This document shows, in pieces, positions 34,503 through 40,126 of a stretch of DNA of 44,979 nt. This DNA is from an uncultured Bacteroidales bacterium (GTDB taxonomy: Bacteria; Bacteroidota; Bacteroidia; Bacteroidales; FEN-979), in assembly GCA_903885595.1 (NCBI GenBank), contig CAISJJ010000416.1, forward strand, positions 1 to 44,979. Direction: 5' to 3'. The position numbers and the translations under genes are program-made. The notes beneath the pieces are model-generated. The model ran no database searches and had not been told where the DNA came from. It saw nothing but the letters and a program-made list of their open reading frames with translations. The number at the start of each line of letters is the position of its first letter. Within the stretch, counting starts at the first letter, position 1.

Positions 34503-35345
34503 TTATAGAGTGGATGTGAAAATTGACAGGTGTTGTTTATTTCGGGCGTTTTCAGCCAGTTGCCGGGCGATGTTCAGTCGAAATCCAGGAATATTTGAGA
34601 TAAAGGCGCCAATTTTAACACTGATATCGGAATATGCCAGGGGTTTTGGTTTTTGAATCAGTTTGATTATTTGATGACCTACATCCTCAGGGGATTTCGG
34701 TTTTGTAAAAAGCCTGGTTACCAGGTTCTGCCGCTCAGCCATCAGGAAATCCTGATCAATTGTTCCCAGTCTTGAATCAGGGGACGAATCGGTCCGGATG
34801 TAACCAGGGAAATATTCGCTGACGATAATTTCCGTTCCTGCCCATTCAGCCTGGATGGTGCGGGTCCAAGCTGAAAACGCAGCTTTTGAACATACATAAG
34901 GGGCATAAAAAGGGATTCCCATCATAAAACCCGGGGAGCCGATGTTGATGATTTGTCCGCCACCCTGCTTCCTCATAAAAAGAATTGCTTCCTGGGTTGC
35001 AATCACCGGGGCGATCAGGTTTACATTAAATGCAGAGAGCAGGTCAGCTGGCTTAACAACATCAGACCTTGAAACGATAATGCTGGCTGCATTGTTTATC
35101 AGCACATCGATGCGGCCATAATGATCAATAACCCGTCGAACCATTGTCCTAGCTGCTGCTTCAGAGCTCAGGTCGGTTGTAATAACAAGGGGATGATGCA
35201 TCCTTGCCGACAGGTCATTTAATTTTTCCTGTCTTCGTGCCGACATGGCTACTTTTGCTCCGGCAGCATCCAGCGCAAGTGCCGTAGCAGCGCCAATCCC
35301 GGAAGAGGCGCCGGTGATGAGAATAACTTTTTGTTTGAGAGACAA
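34503..35345 (-). CDS. SDR family NAD(P)-dependent oxidoreductase
   Basis: This 280-residue protein has a TTG start at 35345. The cofactor motif TGASSGIGAATALAL is at residues 11-25, NNAAS replaces NNAG, and the catalytic region has NIGSPGFMMG then YAPYVCSKAAFSAW (Tyr-x3-Lys). The Ser before the Tyr is in GSPGF. C-terminal residues PKPLAYSDISVKIGAFI are unlike the other SDR of this window. It probably oxidises or reduces a small alcohol or carbonyl compound in the cytoplasm. Its upstream flank is an unusually long heptamer array. Confidence 0.88.
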   Translation of the reverse strand: MSLKQKVILITGASSGIGAATALALDAAGAKVAMSARRQEKLNDLSARMHHPLVITTDLSSEAAARTMVRRVIDHYGRIDVLINNAASIIVSRSDVVKPADLLSAFNVNLIAPVIATQEAILFMRKQGGGQIINIGSPGFMMGIPFYAPYVCSKAAFSAWTRTIQAEWAGTEIIVSEYFPGYIRTDSSPDSRLGTIDQDFLMAERQNLVTRLFTKPKSPEDVGHQIIKLIQKPKPLAYSDISVKIGAFISNIPGFRLNIARQLAENARNKQHLSIFTSTL

Positions 35346-35348
35346 GGG

Positions 35349-35455
35349 AGTTGGATTTACGATTTACGATTTACGATTGACAAATGACCAGTGACCAAGG
35401 ACCAGTTACCAGTTACCAATGACTAATGACCAATGACTAATGACCAATGAGCAAT
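35349..35455. repeat. Long composite 7-nt repeat array
   Basis: It starts with gatttac x3 and passes into units of caatgac type (cagtgac, caaggac, cagttac, cagttac, caatgac, taatgac, caatgac, taatgac, caatgag). It fills most of the gap between the divergent SDR and mutarotase genes. This is the longest array of the window. Confidence 0.9.
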
Positions 35456-35485
35456 TATGAAAAAGGTTCAAAATTAAAAAGATTG

Positions 35486-35517
35486 TTGGTTACCTGACAT
35501 TGTTTTTAATAAGTTTG
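35486..35517 (+). promoter_or_regulatory. Putative promoter for the mutarotase
   Basis: TTG at 35486-35488, a 21-bp spacer and TAAGTTTG at 35510-35517 fit the Bacteroidota consensus. It lies 22 bp from the ATG at 35540. Confidence 0.55.
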
Positions 35518-35539
35518 TAGTAAAATCAAATCACCGGGT

Positions 35540-36724
35540 ATGCAAAAGACGATTGTTTTTTTTCAATTGACATTGCTGCTATTTTTCAGCATTTCCTGCA
35601 ATGTAGAAATAGGAGACAAGGATAACAAAAAGATTGATTCACTGACCATTTCAAATATTACAAACATGTTACCATCAGCACGAAGTCCCCAAATCAAGAA
35701 AGAACCTTTTGGAAAGGCTGATCAGAAGGATGTATTCCTTTACTCCCTGACAAACAGTAATGGCATCATAGTGAAGATCACCAATTACGGCGGTATCATT
35801 ACCTCAATTCTCGTTCCTGACAAAGCTGGCCGTATGGGCGACATTGTGCTGGGGTACGATAGCCTAGACGGATATCTTGCCAGTAGTCCTTACTTTGGGG
35901 CCATGGTTGGCAGGTATGCAAACCGGATTGCAAAAGGGAAATTCTCATTGAATGGAAAGAGTTACAAACTTGCCATTAATAACGGGAATAACAGTCTCCA
36001 CGGAGGATTGAAAGGATTTGACAAAGTCGTGTGGGATGCAACAGAAATGAAAGACACTGCAGGGGTTCATGTAATATTGACTTACCTTAGTAAAGATGGT
36101 GAAGAGGGATATCCCGGCAATGTAAAGGTAAAGGTGGTTTACACCCTGAATGACCAGAATGAATTCATCACCTTAATTGAAGCCGAGACGGACAAACCAA
36201 CACCTGTGAACCTATGCAACCATACCTATTTTAACCTGAGTGAAGCAGACACCAGCATTCTCGGGCATATTCTGACCCTTTTTGCCGATCAGTTCACACA
36301 AGTCAGCAATGAGCTTATTCCTACCGGGGAAATGCCAATGGTCAGAGGGACGGCCATGGATTTCAACACCTCGGTGGCTGTTGGCGAACGAATCGACCAG
36401 GTTAAAGGCGGATATGATCACAATTATGTTTTATTGAAAAAAGCAGGTGATTTATCGACAGCTGCTATGGTATTTGATCCACGCACAAAACGGCAGGTGG
36501 AAATATTAACAACCCAACCCGGCGTTCAGTTTTATTCGGGGAATTTCCTGGATGGAACCATCAAAGGTAAAGGAGGTAAAGTTTACAGGAAACACTGGGG
36601 TCTGTGTCTGGAAACACAGCATTTTCCCGATTCACCCAATCAGCCGGCATTTCCGAATACCATTTTAAAGCCGGGAGAAAAGTTCATGGAGAAGACGGTG
36701 TACAGGTTTTCGGTACTGAAGTAA
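35540..36724 (+). CDS. galM: Galactose mutarotase (aldose 1-epimerase), lipoprotein
   Basis: This 394-residue enzyme interconverts alpha and beta anomers of galactose or glucose. The N-terminus is a lipoprotein signal (LLLFFSISCN), placing it in the periplasm or on a membrane surface. Motifs are ITNYGGIITSILVPDKAG, GAMVGRYANRIAKG, NNGNNSLHGGLKGFDK with a substrate-binding His, CNHTYFNLSE with the catalytic His, GGYDHNYVL, and LCLETQHFPDSPNQP with the catalytic Glu. It is monocistronic or leads into the regulator gene 58 bp later, across a heptamer array. Its role in sugar uptake fits the glycosidases elsewhere in the window. Confidence 0.93.
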   Translation: MQKTIVFFQLTLLLFFSISCNVEIGDKDNKKIDSLTISNITNMLPSARSPQIKKEPFGKADQKDVFLYSLTNSNGIIVKITNYGGIITSILVPDKAGRMGDIVLGYDSLDGYLASSPYFGAMVGRYANRIAKGKFSLNGKSYKLAINNGNNSLHGGLKGFDKVVWDATEMKDTAGVHVILTYLSKDGEEGYPGNVKVKVVYTLNDQNEFITLIEAETDKPTPVNLCNHTYFNLSEADTSILGHILTLFADQFTQVSNELIPTGEMPMVRGTAMDFNTSVAVGERIDQVKGGYDHNYVLLKKAGDLSTAAMVFDPRTKRQVEILTTQPGVQFYSGNFLDGTIKGKGGKVYRKHWGLCLETQHFPDSPNQPAFPNTILKPGEKFMEKTVYRFSVLK

Positions 36725-36758
36725 ATGACAAATGACAAGTGACAAATGACAAGTGGGT
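36724..36758. repeat. 7-nt tandem repeat array (aaatgac)
   Basis: Units aaatgac, aaatgac, aagtgac, aaatgac, aagtggg begin at the stop of the mutarotase gene and fill the gap before response regulator 1. Confidence 0.9.
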
Positions 36759-36782
36759 TATGAACTTCTATTTTATAGATAA

Positions 36783-37523
36783 ATGTTGAAGTGTATTCTT
36801 ATAGATGATGAAAGTCATTGCGTCAAAACTCTGACGAATCTGCTGGAAACGAATTTTCCAGAAATATCTGTTGTTGCATCATGTCTGGATTCAACCAAAG
36901 CATACGATTTAATTCAATTGCATAAACCGGATGTTATATTTCTCGATATTGAAATGCCGTTGCTGAACGGATTCGATCTGCTTGCAAAATTTGATCATCT
37001 TTTTTTTGAGGTGATTTTTACCACGGCTTACGATACTTATGCCATTAAGGCGATCAAATGCAGCGCGCTGGATTATCTGTTGAAGCCAATTGGGAAAGAA
37101 GATCTTACGGCTGCCATTGAAAAAATAAAGAGCAGGCAGAACTCCATCAGCAAAACGCAGCTTCAGATGGCAACAGCAGTGCATAACAAGCAACTGCCTG
37201 ATACCATTGCGATGCCAACTGCCGACGGGTTGAACTTTGCCTCCGTGAATGATATTGTTTATTGCATGGCTGATGGCAGTTACACCCGCATGTTTATGCT
37301 GGACAAAAGCGAAGTCCTTCTTTCGAAGTCGCTGGGTGACCTGGATGAACTGCTCTCCGACAACAACTTCTTCCGCATTCATCATTCCACCCTGATCAAC
37401 CTGAAGCAGGTCAAAAAATATATCCGCGGCGATGGAGGCGATGTGATTATGAGCAACGGAACAAGCCTGCAGGTTGCCCGCACGCGGAAGAATGATTTTC
37501 TGAATGTTTTTACGCGGCTTTGA
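36783..37523 (+). CDS. LytTR-family response regulator, copy 1
   Basis: This 246-residue two-domain regulator has a receiver domain with acidic pocket Asp8-Asp9, phospho-acceptor Asp55 in IFLDIEMPLLNGFDLL, Thr81 in FTTAYD and Lys101 in LLKPIGKED. A short linker leads to a LytTR DNA-binding domain at about 145-246 (FASVNDIVYCMADGSYTRMF, FFRIHHSTLINLKQVKKYIR, VARTRKNDFL). LytTR domains bind paired direct repeats about two helical turns apart; such repeats occur at 37557-37586 and 40000-40029. Copy 2 at 37933 is strongly similar over its whole length, so this is a tandem duplication. No kinase is directly adjacent; the nearest is at 43082. Confidence 0.93.
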   Translation: MLKCILIDDESHCVKTLTNLLETNFPEISVVASCLDSTKAYDLIQLHKPDVIFLDIEMPLLNGFDLLAKFDHLFFEVIFTTAYDTYAIKAIKCSALDYLLKPIGKEDLTAAIEKIKSRQNSISKTQLQMATAVHNKQLPDTIAMPTADGLNFASVNDIVYCMADGSYTRMFMLDKSEVLLSKSLGDLDELLSDNNFFRIHHSTLINLKQVKKYIRGDGGDVIMSNGTSLQVARTRKNDFLNVFTRL

Positions 37524-37556
37524 GCTGACCCTTTCCCCAACTGTGGTCAAAATACA

Positions 37557-37586
37557 ACCAGTTATCTAATAAATCCTACCGGTTAT
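37557..37586 (+). promoter_or_regulatory. Putative LytTR operator 1 (two 9-bp direct repeats)
   Basis: accagttat at 37557-37565 and accggttat at 37578-37586 are separated by 12 bp, giving a 21-bp period. The same arrangement occurs at 40000-40029. The distance to the TACATTTG box is 33 bp. LytTR regulators such as AgrA bind 9-bp repeats with 12-13 bp spacing; assignment to the neighbouring regulators is inferred. Confidence 0.7.
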
Positions 37587-37619
37587 CAATTGCCGCTTTA
37601 CTTTCCTTTTCCCATAACC

Positions 37620-37627
37620 TACATTTG
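37620..37627 (+). promoter_or_regulatory. Putative -7 box downstream of LytTR operator 1
   Basis: TACATTTG fits TAnnTTTG and is identical to the box at 40063-40070, at the same 33-bp distance from its operator. It would drive the 40-residue peptide and response regulator 2. Confidence 0.6.
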
Positions 37628-37636
37628 TCTTGTTTA

Positions 37637-37720
37637 GTTCAAAGTTCAAGGTTTGAAGTTCAAGGTTCGGGTCGAACTTCATATATTTTCAACGACAAAT
37701 CATAATTCGTAAATCGTAAT
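37637..37720. repeat. Two 7-nt repeat arrays in the presumed leader
   Basis: gttcaaa, gttcaag, gtttgaa, gttcaag, gttcggg at about 37637-37671, then tcataat, tcgtaaa, tcgtaat at about 37700-37720. Both lie between the -7 box and the small ORF start. Confidence 0.75.
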
Positions 37721-37724
37721 CTAC

Positions 37725-37847
37725 ATGGCCATGACACTATTTCACATAAAAAACAAACGGGATCGCTTTATTTTTCAACAGTTTATGCTGACAGTCTCCC
37801 TGTTGTTAATGATTTCCTTGATTCTGTCATTGAACCTATCTGCATAA
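37725..37847 (+). CDS. 40-residue single-helix membrane peptide (hypothetical)
   Basis: This small frame starts MAMTLFHIKNKRDRFIFQQF and continues with a hydrophobic helix of about 19 residues (MLTVSLLLMISLILSLNLS) to a TAA at 37845. Its N-terminal half is basic (KNKRDR), giving a clear positive-inside topology. It is the first frame after the LytTR operator/promoter at 37557-37627 and precedes response regulator 2 by 85 bp. No homologue is recognised. It could be a real small membrane protein or a signalling peptide; alternatively the region is only a leader of response regulator 2. Confidence 0.5.
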   Translation: MAMTLFHIKNKRDRFIFQQFMLTVSLLLMISLILSLNLSA

Positions 37848-37932
37848 CAAGTTATCATACTATACACTAAAATGAAAGTCAGACCCAATGCATCGGGCGT
37901 AGGATTTAACCTGTCATCTAATCCAATAACAT

Positions 37933-38670
37933 ATGAACTGCATCATCATCGATGACGAAAAGCACTGCATCAGCACCCTGGCTAACCTGCTTAAAGCGAA
38001 TTTCCCGGAGGTCAGCATTTTGGCATCCTGCAGTGAATCTATAAAAGCATGTGCATTAATTCAGTTACACAAACCTGATTTTATTTTCCTGGATATAGAG
38101 ATGCCGTTGCTGAACGGATTCGATCTGCTTTCGAAATTCGATCCGATTGATTTTGATGTGATCTTCACTACTGCATACGATTCGTATGCCATCAAGGCCA
38201 TCAAATACAGCGCGCTGGATTACCTGTTAAAGCCGATTGACAAAGAAGACCTTGCCTGTGCCATTGAAAAAATCAAAAGTAAACAAAGTTCCATCAGCCA
38301 CTCGCAGGTTCAGATGGCCATCGCGGTACACGGCAGGCAATTGCCTGATACCATTGCGTTGCCAACCGTCGACGGACTGGCATTTGCCTCGGTAAACGAT
38401 ATCGTTTACTGTACTGCAGAAGGCAGCTACACACGGTTATACATGAGTGAACTCAATGAAATCATTCTCTCCCGGACACTGGGAAATGTGGAAGAGATTC
38501 TGGCAGATTACAACTTTTTCCGCATCCATCATTCCACCCTGATCAACCTGAAGCAGGTTAAAAAATATATTCGTGGTGAAGGCGGTGAGGTGGTCATGAG
38601 CAATGGAAATAATCTCAAATTAGCCCGTACACGCAAAAATGATTTTCTGAATGTATTTGCAAGGGTATGA
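37933..38670 (+). CDS. LytTR-family response regulator, copy 2
   Basis: This 245-residue near-duplicate of copy 1 has the receiver residues Asp7-Asp8, Asp54 (IFLDIEMPLLNGFDLL) and Lys100 (LLKPIDKED), and the LytTR domain (FASVNDIVYCTAEGSYTRLY, FFRIHHSTLINLKQVKKYIR, LARTRKNDFLNVF). The DNA-binding helices and linker are almost the same as in copy 1, so both probably recognise the same operators. Differences cluster in the receiver N-terminus (DEKHCISTLANLL) and the linker. The gene follows a LytTR-type operator, so autoregulation or activation by copy 1 is likely. It converges with the ATPase gene 24 bp downstream. Confidence 0.93.
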   Translation: MNCIIIDDEKHCISTLANLLKANFPEVSILASCSESIKACALIQLHKPDFIFLDIEMPLLNGFDLLSKFDPIDFDVIFTTAYDSYAIKAIKYSALDYLLKPIDKEDLACAIEKIKSKQSSISHSQVQMAIAVHGRQLPDTIALPTVDGLAFASVNDIVYCTAEGSYTRLYMSELNEIILSRTLGNVEEILADYNFFRIHHSTLINLKQVKKYIRGEGGEVVMSNGNNLKLARTRKNDFLNVFARV

Positions 38671-38694
38671 ACCAAAAGTCAAAAACCCAACCGG

Positions 38695-39819
38695 TCATAC
38701 CAGGAATTCCCAGTAATTCTCCCTCGTAACTGTCATGAAGGTCGCTTCAGGGTAGTTTTTCTGAAATTCTTTCATCGCTTTGAAATTTCCTGCCGACTTT
38801 ATTTTGAACTCGAATGCTTTCAGTTTTCCACTCTCCTCCTCAATATAATCAACTTCTTTCTGGTCATACGTTCGCCAGAACCAACTATTGACAAAACGGC
38901 GCTGGTTCATATTGAATTTCATCCGTTCAACAATACAGAAATTTTCCCACAATCCGCCGGTATCATTTCTGAGATTCAGGGGATTGAAATTCCGGATCAA
39001 CGCATTTCTGATTCCTAAATCATAGAAATAAATCTTCTGACCCTTGGCAATCTCTTTTCTGAGATTTCTGCTGTATGACCGGAGCCGGAATATCACAAAT
39101 GCTTTCTCCAGCAATTCAATATATCGTTGAATGGTTGGTACAGTTTCACCCAGCATTCGCGACAATTCATTGAGCGAAACTTCACTTCCGATTTGAAGCG
39201 CCAGTGCATTCAGGAGGTTTAACAGAAGATTCGGGCGTTTGATCAATTCAAACTGAAGAATATCTTTATAAAGGTAATTACTTGAGATCTGGCTCAATTC
39301 TTCAATTGCTTCATGTTCCGGTTTACCATAAACCTCGGGATAAAGGCCAAATCGTAAAATCGCTTCCAGATCTGCATTCACTTTAATCCTGTCTTTGATA
39401 TTCAATAATTCAGTCATGGAAAACGGGTAAAGCAGGTATTCTCTTGAACGGCCGGTCAAGGGTTCGGCAAGCCGGTTCCCAAGTTCAAAACTTGATGAAC
39501 CGGTAGCAACAATCTGCATTTCAGGAAAGGTATCCGAAAGAATCTTCAGAACTCGTCCGATGTCGCCGATTTGTTGTGCTTCATCGAGAACAATCAATCG
39601 ATAGTTCCCCAGAAAACTTTTCAAAGCGCTGCTGTTTGTGGTTTCCAGGGCACTTTTATTTTCCAGCAGTTCACAGTTGATGTACCGGCTGTTTAACTCT
39701 TTATCAACCAGCAACTTCGACAGTGTGGTCTTCCCTACTCTTCTCGGGCCATAGAGTATGATAACCTTGCCCTTGAAGAGTTGCTTCTCAATAACACTTT
39801 GAATTTCACGCTGAATCAT
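38695..39819 (-). CDS. AAA_14/DUF4143 ATP-binding protein
   Basis: This 374-residue protein has Walker A GPRRVGKT at residues 24-31, Walker B LIVLDEAQQIG at about 92, and the sensor-like VATGSSSFELGNRLAEPLTGRS. A DUF4143 C-terminal half has LNELSRMLGETVPTIQRYIELLEKAFVIFRLRSY (a winged-helix-like region) and KIYFYDLGIRNALI, then the nuclease-like fold remnant NSWFWRTYDQKEVDYIEEESGKLKAFEFKIK. These ATPases are numerous in Bacteroidota and have no settled function. It is transcribed alone against its neighbours and separates response regulator 2 from the C10 peptidase, so it may be a later arrival. Confidence 0.9.
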   Translation of the reverse strand: MIQREIQSVIEKQLFKGKVIILYGPRRVGKTTLSKLLVDKELNSRYINCELLENKSALETTNSSALKSFLGNYRLIVLDEAQQIGDIGRVLKILSDTFPEMQIVATGSSSFELGNRLAEPLTGRSREYLLYPFSMTELLNIKDRIKVNADLEAILRFGLYPEVYGKPEHEAIEELSQISSNYLYKDILQFELIKRPNLLLNLLNALALQIGSEVSLNELSRMLGETVPTIQRYIELLEKAFVIFRLRSYSRNLRKEIAKGQKIYFYDLGIRNALIRNFNPLNLRNDTGGLWENFCIVERMKFNMNQRRFVNSWFWRTYDQKEVDYIEEESGKLKAFEFKIKSAGNFKAMKEFQKNYPEATFMTVTRENYWEFLV

Positions 39820-39843
39820 ATGAATTCGTTTAAAACAACTTTA

Positions 39844-39851
39844 CAAATATA
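39844..39851 (-). promoter_or_regulatory. Putative -7 box for the ATPase gene
   Basis: Minus-strand TATATTTG fits TAnnTTTG, 24 bp from the ATG at 39819, in a very AT-rich stretch. No clear -33 element is seen. Confidence 0.4.
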
Positions 39852-39910
39852 CATTAATTTATAAAGTTTGTATCATAAATTTACTATATTAGTTCATATA
39901 TGCTTTTATA

Positions 39911-39966
39911 AATGCAAAATGCAAATTAGCAGATAGATTTTACCATTTTACATTTTGCCATTTTAG
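39911..39966. repeat. Facing 7-nt-type repeats
   Basis: aaatgcaaaatgcaaatt on the left is followed by ttttaccattttacattttg and ccattttag on the right, which is the complementary type of word (aaaatgg, aaaatgt). The pairing is looser than at 40-187. Confidence 0.6.
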
Positions 39967-39999
39967 ATTTGTCACTTCCCCAGTTGTTGCCAAAACCCT

Positions 40000-40029
40000 A
40001 CCGGTTATAAAGTTTTTCCTACCGGTTAT
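40000..40029 (+). promoter_or_regulatory. Putative LytTR operator 2 (two 9-bp direct repeats)
   Basis: accggttat at 40000-40008 and again at 40021-40029, spaced by 12 bp. The repeats are perfect here. Flanking bases (ccccagttgttgccaaaac) resemble those ahead of operator 1 (ccccaactgtggtcaaaata). It lies 33 bp before TACATTTG and 98 bp before the C10 peptidase start. Confidence 0.75.
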
Positions 40030-40062
40030 CAATCGGCGCTTGATTTCACCTTTCTCAGAATC

Positions 40063-40070
40063 TACATTTG
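40063..40070 (+). promoter_or_regulatory. Putative -7 box for the C10 peptidase
   Basis: TACATTTG fits TAnnTTTG. It is followed by a leader of about 50 nt to the ATG at 40127. Confidence 0.6.
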
Positions 40071-40082
40071 TTTTGAATAAGT

Positions 40083-40125
40083 TGCAAAATGCAAATAGCA
40101 AAGTGCAAAACCCCAAATCGTAAAT
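40083..40125. repeat. 7-nt repeat array in the leader of the C10 peptidase gene
   Basis: Units gcaaaat, gcaaata, gcaaagt, gcaaaac, cccaaat, cgtaaat fill the space from the presumed transcription start to the start codon. Confidence 0.8.
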
Positions 40126-40126
40126 T

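Noticed and set aside
35400..35455. ccagttaccagttacc as a LytTR site
   Set aside because: The spacing is 7 nt, part of the heptamer array, not the 21-bp period of the operators.
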